In this document: piece by piece, positions 36,473-44,800 of the stretch
Position numbering within the stretch: the stretch's first letter is position 1
Layout of the letters: every line of letters begins with the position of its first letter
NCBI RefSeq assembly: GCF_900103655.1
Contig: NZ_FMXC01000002.1
Span: forward strand, 62,001 to 126,000
Length of the DNA stretch: 64,000 nucleotides
Source: Lactobacillus kefiranofaciens
GTDB taxonomy: Bacteria; Bacillota; Bacilli; Lactobacillales; Lactobacillaceae
Direction of reading: 5' to 3'
Program-made: the position numbers and the translations under genes
Notes under the pieces: model-generated
What the model saw: only the letters and a program-made list of their open reading frames with translations
Databases searched by the model: none
What the model was told of the DNA's origin: nothing

Positions 36473-39151
36473 TTAAATCAGATATTTTTCTGACTTCATG
36501 TACCATTTCTTAACTACTGTAGTTAAAGCAATGTACAAAACTAACAAGATAAAGACAACAGCTAAGAAATAAACTGGAATTGGGCCAAACTTCATCGCCT
36601 TAGCAATCGGTGTAATAAATGGTAAAGCTGTTCCGATTACTGCCATGCTAATGGTTGACCAAGTAACAATTGCCGTTGCATGTTGCTTAATAAAAGGTAC
36701 TCTTGGATCTCTTAAAGCATGGATCACCATTTCTTGTGTCCAAAGAGATTCAATAAACCAACCAGCACTAAAGACAAGACTAAACAATAATTTTTGTGAA
36801 GCTGTTGCTCCTGCATAACTGGTACCCACAACTTGTGGACAAACTACAAAAAATAGAATTGCAAAAGTCAAAATATCAAAAATCGATGAAGTCGGACCAA
36901 AGTAAAACATAAACTTAGGCAACTTCTTAGTACTCCACTTTCTTGGTTCTGAAAGATAATGACGATTCATTGTATCAAATGGAATTGATAAACAACTGGT
37001 TCCGTACATCAAATCGAGAATTAGTAATTGAATTGGCAACATTGGCAAAAATGGTAAAAATGAAGATGCTACTAAAATTGATAAAATATTACCAAAATTA
37101 GATGAAAGTGTAATCTTGATATACTTCATTGCATTACCAAATACTTGTCGACCAATTTGAACTGCTCTTTCCAAGATTCGTAAATCTTTATGAAGCAAAA
37201 TAATATCTGCAGATTTTTTAGCGATATCCACAGCCGTGTCCACAGAAATTGAAACATCGGCAGCCTTCATAGCTGGAGCATCATTAATACCATCACCCAT
37301 GTAAGCTACGGTGTGCCCATCTTCTCTCAATACTTTAATAATCTTGGCCTTTTGCTGTGGTGATAGCTTAACGAAAACATCGCATTCTTGCACTATCTTC
37401 TTTAATTCAGCTGTAGTTTTATTTTCAAGTTCTTTACCTTGGTATACTTTATCAATATTCAGACCTACTTGCGCACCAACATTTCTCGTTACAGCTTCAT
37501 TATCACCAGTCAGAATCTTAACTGTAATTCCATCTTGTTTTAAAGCATCCAATGCCTCCTTAGCACTATCCTTTGGTGGATCAAGGAATGCTAAAAATCC
37601 GGCGAGAATCAATTCTTTTTCATCGGCTACACTAAATTCACCAACAGGAGCTGGATTTTTCTTGTAAGCAAGCAAAATAACTCTAAGACCATCACGATTC
37701 ATTTCATCAATCTTGTCTAAAATCTCTTTTCGCTGCGCTTCATCTAACGGTTTGATCTCCCCATCCTTTTCTACTCTATTAGAACATGCCAACATTTCTT
37801 CCGCAGCACCCTTAGTTACTAATAGATGCTCATTTTTCTTATTTTTAACAACTACACTCATCCGCCGACGTTTAAAATCAAAAGGAATTTCATCAATTTT
37901 TTGATAATTTTGCTTAATATTGTTAGTGTCTAATTCATCATCAGCTACATCAATAATAGCCTTATCCATCAAATCTTTCATGCCTGTTTGATAGTAACTG
38001 TTTAAAAAAGATAATTCCAAGACCTTCGGTTTTTCTTCTAAATTCAAATTGTAGTGACGTTCAAGCACAACTTTATCTTGGGTTAATGTTCCCGTCTTAT
38101 CAGTACACAAAATATCAGCTGAACCAAAGTTTTGAATAGAACTCATTCTTTTAACGATCGTTTCATGCTTAGCCATCTCTACAGAGCCTTTAACTAGGTT
38201 ACTAGTAACAATCACTGGCAGCATTTCTGGCGTTAAACCAACTGCAGTTGCAATTGCAAAGATTAAAGCATTTAACCAATCACCCTTGGTCAATCCATTA
38301 ATTAAGAAAACTAATGGCGCAATCACCGCAGTCATCGTTAACAGAATTTTAGAGATATTTTTAATTCCAATATCAAATGTAGTTTCTTTGTTTTTATTTT
38401 TAGCTAAACTACGAGCTAAATTGCCAAAGACAGTTTGATCGCCTGTCGCAAAAACAACGCCCATCCCCGATCCAGAAACAATATTAGTTCCTTCATACAA
38501 AACATTAGGATAATCCAAGTAACTATCTTCATCTTCCGGTTTTTGATCGGCAATTTTTTCTACAGGATTAGATTCACCATTAAGTGAGCTAGCAGAACAG
38601 AATAAGTCCTTACTACGCAACAATAGTAAGTCTGCCGGTACTAAATCACCTGCAGTTAAATTAATAATATCGCCGACTACTACCCCTTTAGTTGGTAATT
38701 CCTGATCTTTCTCGTCTCTTCTAATATTGGTTGTTACTGAAACCATATTCAAAAGACTTTCGACAGCATCACTTGTTCTAACGTTTTGAACAAAACTAGT
38801 AATTCCTGAAATCAAAATCATGACCAACATAATAATCACTGTACTCAAATCTTTTTGATTAGTTGGTACGAAAACATAATCAGTGAAAAAAGATAGAGTT
38901 GCTAAAATTACTAGCACTCCAGTAAAAGGTGTCAAAAAGGCATCAGCTAAAAAATGTAATTTAGGATGGTGTTCTTTGTTAGACACTTCATTAAACCCAT
39001 CGCGTTCTAGCCTTTTACGCGCTTCACTAGCAGTTAAGCCATTAACAGAAGCTCCTAATTCTGTTAACACCTTACTTTTATCCTCTCTAGCAATCCGTTT
39101 AGCTAAAGTCGCATCTGTTACCACACGATCTTTAGAGTTGATTTTCAGCAT
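36473..39151 (-). CDS. mgtA: Magnesium-transporting P-type ATPase (MgtA type)
   Basis: A P3B-type ATPase of 892 residues. It has an N-terminal cation-ATPase domain (LGASVNGLTASEARKRLERD), TAGDLVPADLLL and SLNGESNPVEK in the actuator domain, DKTGTLTQDKV (phosphorylated Asp), KGAAEEMLACSNR (nucleotide domain), GDGINDAPAMKAADVSI, and ten membrane helices. The start at 39151 has GAGGGAGAG upstream; a longer frame to 39211 would run into the leader terminator. Expression is controlled by the Mg2+ riboswitch upstream. Confidence 0.95.
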   Translation of the reverse strand: MLKINSKDRVVTDATLAKRIAREDKSKVLTELGASVNGLTASEARKRLERDGFNEVSNKEHHPKLHFLADAFLTPFTGVLVILATLSFFTDYVFVPTNQKDLSTVIIMLVMILISGITSFVQNVRTSDAVESLLNMVSVTTNIRRDEKDQELPTKGVVVGDIINLTAGDLVPADLLLLRSKDLFCSASSLNGESNPVEKIADQKPEDEDSYLDYPNVLYEGTNIVSGSGMGVVFATGDQTVFGNLARSLAKNKNKETTFDIGIKNISKILLTMTAVIAPLVFLINGLTKGDWLNALIFAIATAVGLTPEMLPVIVTSNLVKGSVEMAKHETIVKRMSSIQNFGSADILCTDKTGTLTQDKVVLERHYNLNLEEKPKVLELSFLNSYYQTGMKDLMDKAIIDVADDELDTNNIKQNYQKIDEIPFDFKRRRMSVVVKNKKNEHLLVTKGAAEEMLACSNRVEKDGEIKPLDEAQRKEILDKIDEMNRDGLRVILLAYKKNPAPVGEFSVADEKELILAGFLAFLDPPKDSAKEALDALKQDGITVKILTGDNEAVTRNVGAQVGLNIDKVYQGKELENKTTAELKKIVQECDVFVKLSPQQKAKIIKVLREDGHTVAYMGDGINDAPAMKAADVSISVDTAVDIAKKSADIILLHKDLRILERAVQIGRQVFGNAMKYIKITLSSNFGNILSILVASSFLPFLPMLPIQLLILDLMYGTSCLSIPFDTMNRHYLSEPRKWSTKKLPKFMFYFGPTSSIFDILTFAILFFVVCPQVVGTSYAGATASQKLLFSLVFSAGWFIESLWTQEMVIHALRDPRVPFIKQHATAIVTWSTISMAVIGTALPFITPIAKAMKFGPIPVYFLAVVFILLVLYIALTTVVKKWYMKSEKYLI

Positions 39152-39186
39152 TCTAATCTCTCCCTCTAAAAAATCGGCAAACAAAC

Positions 39187-39218
39187 AAAAAGGCCAACGC
39201 AAAAACTGCATTGGTCTT
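39187..39218 (-). terminator. Riboswitch-controlled terminator before mgtA
   Basis: Minus strand ACCAATGC/GCGTTGGC stem around AGTTTTT, then five U residues, positioned between the M-box and the mgtA ribosome site. In the Mg2+-bound state this hairpin should form. Confidence 0.8.
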
Positions 39219-39224
39219 AATTAT

Positions 39225-39395
39225 CAAGCGATTTATACTCGTCGTTCAGTTTTAACACTACGTAACGTGAAGTCTGTTCAACTAGCTGACTGGGGAAAGC
39301 CTTAACTCGACAGTGCCTGTTTAACCCGTTGGCATCTCTGGATCTTGCTGGGCGTCAGCGTATATTTACGTAGGAGTCTCACCTAACAGTTCATT
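39225..39395 (-). promoter_or_regulatory. M-box (ykoK) magnesium riboswitch
   Basis: The minus strand has the M-box core GTTAGGTGAGACTCCTACG at its 5' end (39371-39389), then ATATACGCTGACGCCCAGCA, AGAGATGCCAACGGG and later GTGTTAAAACTGAACGACGA, closely following the Bacillus subtilis ykoK leader in order and sequence. It lies directly upstream of an MgtA-type transporter and a terminator, so high Mg2+ should switch mgtA off. Ends approximate. Confidence 0.93.
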
Positions 39396-39485
39396 TGCTT
39401 TAATTATTTTTAACAGTGCTAGGGTAAGACAAAAAAATATTCTAATCAACCTCTTTAAATAAATCTTTAAAATTTTAATGAAAAT

Positions 39486-39529
39486 AGCCCTATCCATCCC
39501 CGTATTTTAATGCGGGGATGGATAGGGCT
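39486..39529 (+). repeat. Long perfect hairpin at the left of the tnpB element
   Basis: AGCCCTATCCATCCCCG (39486-39502) is perfectly complementary to 39513-39529, with a 10-base A/T loop. A 17-pair stem of this GC content is unusual here. It could be the element's left-end hairpin or an insulating structure. Confidence 0.85.
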
Positions 39530-39530
39530 C

Positions 39531-39557
39531 AAGCTGACCCTTAGGTCAGCTTTTTTT
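39531..39557 (+). terminator. Plus-strand terminator upstream of tnpB
   Basis: AAGCTGACC/GGTCAGCTT with loop CTTA, then T7 (39551-39557). No plus-strand gene lies upstream, so it likely blocks transcription entering the element, as known for the 5' stem-loop of IS200. Confidence 0.8.
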
Positions 39558-39630
39558 ATTATAATTTAGAGACATATGTTCCCTTTTCCGGTAAAATATA
39601 AATATTAAATCTACGAGGAGGTGAAAAAAT

Positions 39631-40965
39631 ATGAAGAGAATGAGTAGTTTGGCTTGTCACTTCGGCATTAAGTTGCGCTTTTATCCTAGTTCCAAGCAGA
39701 AGAAAATCATTAAACTAAACTATGATGCTCAACGCTTTGTCTACAACTCTTATGTAGGACGCAATCGGACTAATTATCATGCTCGACGTTTCTTAGCTAG
39801 TAGACAGTGCCAAGCGATGCCTTTTGTTTTTTCTGCTCTTAATCGCTATGAAACTGAGTTGGCAGAAACAGTGGCCGCTAATAACGAACTGCTGGCTAAG
39901 CCCAAGAATATCCGCAATGCTTACAGCTTCTTACGCGTTAAAGAAATAGATAGTCTAGCGCTGGCTAATACAATTCAAAACTATCAGAAGGCTTGGAACA
40001 ACTACCGCAAGATCGGACATGGAATACCGACTTTCCACAAGAAACGCAGCGACTGGTCATACCAAACCAACTGCCAATATCCTAAGCAGCTTGAAGCTTA
40101 TCTTGATAATGGAACTGCTAAGTTTATCGATGACAAACACGTTAAATTGCCTAAGCTGGGCGTTGTCCGCATTGCTGGTTTTAGAAAATTAATTGAAGCT
40201 CGTTTGCTTAATCATATTCCGACAAGAATTGGCACAGTGACGATCAAAAAGACCGCTGATAATCAGTTTTATTTATCAATGCAGCTAGGCAGTGACGTAT
40301 CTTTTGTCAAAGACCTGCCTAAAACGCAGAGTCAAATTGGCATTGATCTCAATCTTGATAATTTCTTGACTGAATCAAACGGGGCTATGGTGGCTAATCC
40401 ACGCTTTTACCGCAAAGCTAAAAAGAAGCTTGCCCATGCTCAACGCGTGCTCTCTCGCAGACAAAGACGAGCTAAGCAAGAAGGACGCAATTTGCGGACG
40501 GCAAGCAACTATCAGAAGCAGCGTCTGGCAGTTGCTAAACTGCACGACAAGATTCGCAGACAGCGTGCAGACTTCTTACAAGCACTCTCAACTGCATTAA
40601 TCAAAAACCACGATTTAGTAGTTGCCGAGGAGTTAAGAAGCAAGAACTTGTTAAAGAATCATGCCTTATCTCAAGCAATCTCTGATGTTGGCTGGCGCAG
40701 CTTTCTTAACATGCTGGCTTATAAGGCTCAGCTATATGGCAAAGAATTCCTGACTATTGATCCTAAATACACCACTCAGCGCTGTCATGCTTGTGGCAGT
40801 ATTATGGGACAAAATGGCTATCGAAAATTAACGCTTAGGGATCGGGAATGGGCTTGCCCGATGTGTCATACACATCATATCCGCGATTGGAATGCGGCAA
40901 TAAACATCTTGGAAAAAGGACAAAAGCTGTGGCAGAATCCTAAGACAAAAGAAAAAGCAGCCTAA
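39631..40965 (+). CDS. tnpB: TnpB, RNA-guided transposon-encoded nuclease
   Basis: A 444-residue TnpB/OrfB with an apparently intact RuvC active site: first Asp in QIGIDLNLDNFL (about residue 237), Glu in LVVAEELRSKNLL (about 335), and last Asp in HHIRDWNAAINILE (about 427). The zinc ribbon is CHACGS and CPMCHT (about 389 and 415). The N-terminal part (IKLRFYPSSKQKKIIK) is the usual TnpB start. AGGAGGTG precedes the ATG. It ends a few bases before the structured tail. It probably cuts DNA next to a short target-adjacent motif, guided by the RNA from the element's right end. Confidence 0.93.
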   Translation: MKRMSSLACHFGIKLRFYPSSKQKKIIKLNYDAQRFVYNSYVGRNRTNYHARRFLASRQCQAMPFVFSALNRYETELAETVAANNELLAKPKNIRNAYSFLRVKEIDSLALANTIQNYQKAWNNYRKIGHGIPTFHKKRSDWSYQTNCQYPKQLEAYLDNGTAKFIDDKHVKLPKLGVVRIAGFRKLIEARLLNHIPTRIGTVTIKKTADNQFYLSMQLGSDVSFVKDLPKTQSQIGIDLNLDNFLTESNGAMVANPRFYRKAKKKLAHAQRVLSRRQRRAKQEGRNLRTASNYQKQRLAVAKLHDKIRRQRADFLQALSTALIKNHDLVVAEELRSKNLLKNHALSQAISDVGWRSFLNMLAYKAQLYGKEFLTIDPKYTTQRCHACGSIMGQNGYRKLTLRDREWACPMCHTHHIRDWNAAINILEKGQKLWQNPKTKEKAA

Positions 40966-41147
40966 AAAAATTGCAGTCCGTTAGCAACTCACGGACTTAA
41001 AAGGCTTTGGTAATTAGGCGACCTCTGCTGGCAATAGTTGCAAGATTATCGTCGGCAAGTCAAGCCTGTATCTAAGCAAGCTGGTGTTCTGGTTAGCGCA
41101 AGCTAACGAGCCACCAAGCCTCAGAATTTATTCTGGGGTAGTTGACG
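40966..41147 (+). ncRNA. Candidate omegaRNA (reRNA) scaffold
   Basis: Sequence directly after tnpB folds into successive hairpins: AGTCCGT/ACGGACT (40975-40997), GTTAGC-GCAA-GCTAAC with a GNRA loop (41092-41107), and CCTCAGAA/TTCTGGGG (41119-41138), followed by TAGTTGACG. Position and hairpin series match TnpB guide RNA scaffolds, which overlap or follow the gene's 3' end. The guide would be the next approximately 16-20 bases, i.e. host sequence from about 41148. The start and exact right end are inferred. Confidence 0.7.
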
Positions 41148-41153
41148 AAAACT

Positions 41154-41185
41154 AAAAAACTTATTCACATTATCTGTGAATAAGT
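41154..41185 (-). terminator. Terminator of the kinase gene
   Basis: Minus strand ACTTATTCACA/TGTGAATAAGT (11 pairs), loop GATAA, then six U residues. Confidence 0.88.
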
Positions 41186-41192
41186 CAATTTT

Positions 41193-42128
41193 TTACCAAA
41201 TATGAAGCAACCTGGTTGAATCTAGCTTGCTTAAATTGAATTGATGCACGTGCTGCTTAGGATTCTCTGGAAATTCCTTAACAAAATCAGCCACGTTGTA
41301 AAGGCCAGTTTCATATGTCCAAACTCCCTTTACTTTTCTAATCGGATCCAGCATCTCATTTCTAATTGGATATGCCGAAATCAAAAAATGCTTGTGGTGG
41401 AACTTGAAAACAAAGTACGGCAGCTTGAACTGCTTAACTGCTTCTTCTTCCGTTTTTGCAATGGAGACTACATTGCGATACGTGCCGTATTTTTCAGTAA
41501 ATTTATTATTAAATGAAAAATAGAAGTTCGAGATATGCACATGTGGAAAATCCTCTTCATCCACTTTATCCGGCACAGCAATCACATGTGAGTACCGATC
41601 TAAATTGCTTTCTCTTTGTGATAAAGCATGTTCCATCTGATTAGGAACGATCTTGTGAGCCCAATATGGCACCTCAGGATGTGCTTCATATGAATGATAC
41701 ATCTGCTTAACTACTTCTGGCTTCACCCAGTCATAGTGCATTCTGGTTTGATTGCGTTTAAGCAGACTCTCCAAAGTGTTGTGCTGCATTAAATCCACAA
41801 CAAAACACTCATAATGATACTTATCTACCCATGGCTTAAAATGTTCAATTGCACTAGGAACGATATGCGTCCCATCCACAATCACGGTTTCACCATGTTC
41901 CATTTTGTGTTCAACAAGGTGATCCACCATTTGCTCAGTACGCACGGTTACGTGCCGCGGAATAACTTGGTGTAAAACATCCGCGTCCTCTTGATAATAA
42001 ACTGTCAAATCTGCCAATAGTAGCCTAATATGATCACGGCTGATCGCATAAGGCGTTAAGTGATGGCGAGCAATAAAAGAAGATTTACCGGAGCCAGGTG
42101 CACCTCGTAATAAAAATAATTTACGCAT
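41193..42128 (-). CDS. AAA/P-loop kinase, polynucleotide-kinase-like
   Basis: A 311-residue protein. The N-terminal 150 residues form a T4-PNK-type P-loop kinase: Walker A GAPGSGKSS at residues 9-17, AISRDHIRLLLAD (lid/substrate side), VIVDGTHI as Walker B/DxT motif. The C-terminal 150 residues (HVHISNFYFSFNNKFTEKYG, then FKFHHKHFLISAYP) are of unknown fold. No ligase or phosphatase neighbour marks an RNA-repair operon, so the substrate is open. It is monocistronic with its own terminator. Confidence 0.75.
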   Translation of the reverse strand: MRKLFLLRGAPGSGKSSFIARHHLTPYAISRDHIRLLLADLTVYYQEDADVLHQVIPRHVTVRTEQMVDHLVEHKMEHGETVIVDGTHIVPSAIEHFKPWVDKYHYECFVVDLMQHNTLESLLKRNQTRMHYDWVKPEVVKQMYHSYEAHPEVPYWAHKIVPNQMEHALSQRESNLDRYSHVIAVPDKVDEEDFPHVHISNFYFSFNNKFTEKYGTYRNVVSIAKTEEEAVKQFKLPYFVFKFHHKHFLISAYPIRNEMLDPIRKVKGVWTYETGLYNVADFVKEFPENPKQHVHQFNLSKLDSTRLLHIW

Positions 42129-42209
42129 TGCCTACTACTCCAAACTAAATATACTTGAAATCATTATTGATTTTACCATAGATGGATAGAAATCATTATT
42201 AAGAGTATT

Positions 42210-42237
42210 AAAAAAATGCACCGTAGTGCATTTTTTT
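42210..42237 (-). terminator. Terminator overlapping the phosphoglycerate mutase stop
   Basis: Minus strand AAATGCAC/GTGCATTT with loop TACG, then a U run. Confidence 0.88.
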
Positions 42238-42913
42238 AGCGTAAAATTTCTTTTTTAATAATATTTAATTGATCATCCATTGTATAAACAATCGGTTCTG
42301 CATTCGGCACCTCAAGTTTTACAATATCATGGTCATTAATCTGCTCTAGTTTTTTGATTAAAGCACGCAAACTAGAGCCATGAGCCACGATCAATTGATC
42401 TTCACCGTTCATTAGCCTACTAGCAATATGGTCATGATAATATGGCATTAAGCGATTTTGCGTTTGATGCAAGCTTTCTGCACGCGGCATTAAATGTTGG
42501 TCACACAACTTGTAACGCCGATCAATAATGGGCGAGCCTTGTGCGGGTGGCACCGAATCAAAACCCCGCCGCCACAGTAAGACTTGTTCTACACCAAAGA
42601 CTTTGCGCGAGATATCTTTGTTAAGACCTCTAAGAGCACCATAGTGACGTTCATTCAGCCGCCATGTCTTAGTCATCGGCAGCCATAATAAATTGCAGGT
42701 CTCGGCAACAATATTAGCCGTAACAATAGCCCGTGACAAAACGGAAGTATGGATATGCGTAGGAGCAAAATCTGAGATAGTATTAATCAATTCACCCGCT
42801 TGTCTGGCCTGCTCTTCACCTTTTTTAGTTAATGGAACATCATTCCAGCCTGTATAAACGTTGGCGGCATTGGCTACACTTTCGCCATGCCGAACTAATA
42901 CTAATTTTGCCAT
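42236..42913 (-). CDS. Phosphoglycerate mutase-like protein (2,3-BPG-dependent family)
   Basis: A 225-residue histidine-phosphatase-fold protein. The catalytic His lies in LVLVRHGESVANAANVYTGW (His9), ERHYGALRGLNK is the dPGM substrate motif, and the second His is in LIVAHGSSLRAL (about 181). RRGFDSVPPAQGSP diverges from the usual RRSYDxPPP. It looks like a second, divergent copy rather than the housekeeping glycolytic enzyme, so activity may be altered. It is followed (upstream in the genome) by a small membrane gene. Confidence 0.8.
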   Translation of the reverse strand: MAKLVLVRHGESVANAANVYTGWNDVPLTKKGEEQARQAGELINTISDFAPTHIHTSVLSRAIVTANIVAETCNLLWLPMTKTWRLNERHYGALRGLNKDISRKVFGVEQVLLWRRGFDSVPPAQGSPIIDRRYKLCDQHLMPRAESLHQTQNRLMPYYHDHIASRLMNGEDQLIVAHGSSLRALIKKLEQINDHDIVKLEVPNAEPIVYTMDDQLNIIKKEILR

Positions 42914-42925
42914 TCTAAGATTCCT

Positions 42926-43108
42926 TTATTTGATTAAACTTCTGACAATCATTACAATTCCGCCAATAGTAAAAATAATACCCAAAATCATAAAGGCTGC
43001 AATGCCAAACTTATTATTGGGTTGGTGGCGCCTGTTAAAAGCATAGGACATATCATAAATTCCCATGATTAAAACGATTACTGCTGTAAAAATATTAACA
43101 TTAAACAT
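42926..43108 (-). CDS. Small two-helix membrane protein
   Basis: A 60-residue protein with two membrane helices (about residues 3-20 and 36-57) joined by a basic loop (NRRHQPNNKF). It has GGTGAAAA before the ATG and lies 8 bases after the CDF gene and 12 before the mutase-like gene, so all three are likely one transcript. No family recognised. Confidence 0.75.
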   Translation of the reverse strand: MFNVNIFTAVIVLIMGIYDMSYAFNRRHQPNNKFGIAAFMILGIIFTIGGIVMIVRSLIK

Positions 43109-43116
43109 TTTTTCAC

Positions 43117-44016
43117 CTAATTTTCGTTATTGCCACGGCCAGGAACAATCATCTTATCATTACGTCCGCGTTCGCATTCTGCCTGCAAAGTAACGTGATT
43201 GATGCCCAGTTCTTGCTTAAGCTTTTTACCAATTTTTTGATATAAGTTCTCCAATTCATCCGCATGCAAATTGCGATCCACATTGATATGGGCGTCCATC
43301 ATGATGAAATCGTCACTATAGCGCCAAACATGGACGTGGTGAATATTTTGGACGACTGGAAAAGATAAAACAATTTTATTCACTTCAGCTAAGTCAACAT
43401 CAGGATTAGACTCCATCAAGACGTTGGCCGCCTTCATCGTAATCTCGTAAGCTTCATGCAAAACAAACAGCGAAACCAAAATGGTTAAAACCGGGTCAAG
43501 CCAAGTCACATTCCAAAAGTAAATGAAAACCGCACCGATTACTACGGCAACACTGGATAAAGCATCGCTCAACATATGAATAAAAGTAGAGCGAACATTT
43601 AGATTGCCCTTTGCATCTCGATGCATCGCCAACATTGAAATTACATTAGCTAACAGACCAATAATGGAAACCACTAGCATGATTCCGCCATGAATATGTT
43701 CCGGCTTCCAGAAGCGCTGGATTGCTTCCACAAACAATACAACACTAATGACAATTAGGATAACCCCGTTAGTAAAAGCAGCCAAGATCTCGGCTCGATC
43801 ATAGCCAAAAGTTTTCTTAGTATTGCGACTTCTTCTACTAATCAAATGAGCTACAAAGGACAAGATAATTGCCCCGACATCACTCAGGTTGTGCACCGCA
43901 TCTGACAGCAATGCTAATGAACCTGACAAAATACCACCCAAAAATTCAGCGATGGTAATAACAACATTTAGCAATGTGACAAACACATAGCGTTTAGTTG
44001 TATGATCTTTATTCAT
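43117..44016 (-). CDS. Cation diffusion facilitator family metal exporter
   Basis: A 299-residue CDF transporter: six membrane helices, SLALLSDAVHNLSDVGAIIL (HxxxD metal site in helix 2), STFIHMLSDALSSVAVV (second HxxxD in helix 5), and a cytoplasmic C-terminal domain with VHVWRYSDDFIMMDAHINVD. Such proteins export Zn2+, Co2+ or Mn2+ against H+; the metal is not determined. The ATG at 44016 has GAGAGGAAAA upstream. A longer frame to 44190 overlaps the preceding gene and is not credible. Confidence 0.92.
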   Translation of the reverse strand: MNKDHTTKRYVFVTLLNVVITIAEFLGGILSGSLALLSDAVHNLSDVGAIILSFVAHLISRRSRNTKKTFGYDRAEILAAFTNGVILIVISVVLFVEAIQRFWKPEHIHGGIMLVVSIIGLLANVISMLAMHRDAKGNLNVRSTFIHMLSDALSSVAVVIGAVFIYFWNVTWLDPVLTILVSLFVLHEAYEITMKAANVLMESNPDVDLAEVNKIVLSFPVVQNIHHVHVWRYSDDFIMMDAHINVDRNLHADELENLYQKIGKKLKQELGINHVTLQAECERGRNDKMIVPGRGNNEN

Positions 44017-44044
44017 AAATATTTTCCTCTCGTTATCAGTGTAC

Positions 44045-44077
44045 CAAAAAAGGCCCCGCTTATGCAGTAGGACTTTT
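44045..44077 (-). terminator. Possible weak terminator
   Basis: Minus strand AAAAGTCC against GGGGCCTTTT with one mismatch and a 12-base loop, then T6, directly after the phosphatase gene. Confidence 0.4.
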
Positions 44078-44758
44078 CTATAGTTTATTCGCATCCATAT
44101 TGTAATCAACAATCTCAAATTTTCCATTGTCATGCAAGATACCACGAGTAACGCTACCATTATTAGGAAAAAGAATGTCGTGGTTGCCATCGCTTTGATC
44201 CCAGTACTTGATTGCGAGTGTCTTAATAAAATCGCCGTGGCTGACTAACAACACTCTTTGTTCATTCTTAGTCAAATCGCCTAAAACTTGAATTGCGCGG
44301 ACCATTCTTTCATCAAGTTCATCTTTATCTTCAGCCAAATGACGGGGATCTGCCTTTTTAGCAGCCTCACGGAATTTGCGCAAACCCACTTGATTGATAA
44401 TTTTGGCAACATCATCTTCATGTCCTATGCCTGCTGCCATTGCGACTTGATCCCAGGTTTTATTAATATCGTCACCCTCAAAAGTACCAAAGAAGACTTC
44501 CCGAAACTCAGGCAGCTTTCTGATCTTGCCAATATCTGAAACCACATTAGCATTCTTCATCAAGTGAACGGTATCAATTGCTCTCTTTAGGTCCGATGAA
44601 TACATGTTATCAAAATGCACCTGACTCAAAGCACTAGCTGTTCTCTTTAAATCATTAATCCCCTTAACAGTTAAAGGAGAATCGCACCAGCCTTGCACCT
44701 TATTCAATTGATTAAACATCGTCTCACCGTGGCGAACTAAATAAACTTCTGTTGCCAT
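44078..44758 (-). CDS. Histidine phosphatase family protein
   Basis: A 226-residue protein. The catalytic RHG is in EVYLVRHGETMFNQLNKVQG (His9), and the second His in RVLLVSHGDFIKTLAI (about 175). Unlike the neighbour at 42236 it lacks the dPGM substrate motifs, so a phosphatase role (PhoE/CobC-like) is more likely than a mutase. Substrate unknown. Confidence 0.88.
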   Translation of the reverse strand: MATEVYLVRHGETMFNQLNKVQGWCDSPLTVKGINDLKRTASALSQVHFDNMYSSDLKRAIDTVHLMKNANVVSDIGKIRKLPEFREVFFGTFEGDDINKTWDQVAMAAGIGHEDDVAKIINQVGLRKFREAAKKADPRHLAEDKDELDERMVRAIQVLGDLTKNEQRVLLVSHGDFIKTLAIKYWDQSDGNHDILFPNNGSVTRGILHDNGKFEIVDYNMDANKL

Positions 44759-44800
44759 TAAATTCTCACTCCCTTTGCATTACTAAATATTGTATCAAAT

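Larger units (their letters stand above)
39470..41147 (+). mobile_element. IS200/IS605-superfamily element with tnpB only (IS1341 group)
   Basis: A stand-alone tnpB with structured flanks and no Y1 transposase tnpA nearby. It interrupts the region between mgtA and the kinase gene. Left flank: two consecutive hairpins (39486-39557). Right flank: a 180-base structured tail that fits an omegaRNA/right end. No terminal inverted repeats or target duplications are expected for this family, so the limits are estimates. Confidence 0.75.

Noticed and set aside
39152-39211. N-terminal extension of mgtA
   Set aside because: It would run through the leader terminator, and the ribosome site supports 39151.
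44017-44190. N-terminal extension of the CDF transporter
   Set aside because: It overlaps the preceding phosphatase gene in another frame and resembles no CDF sequence; GAGAGGAAAA supports 44016.
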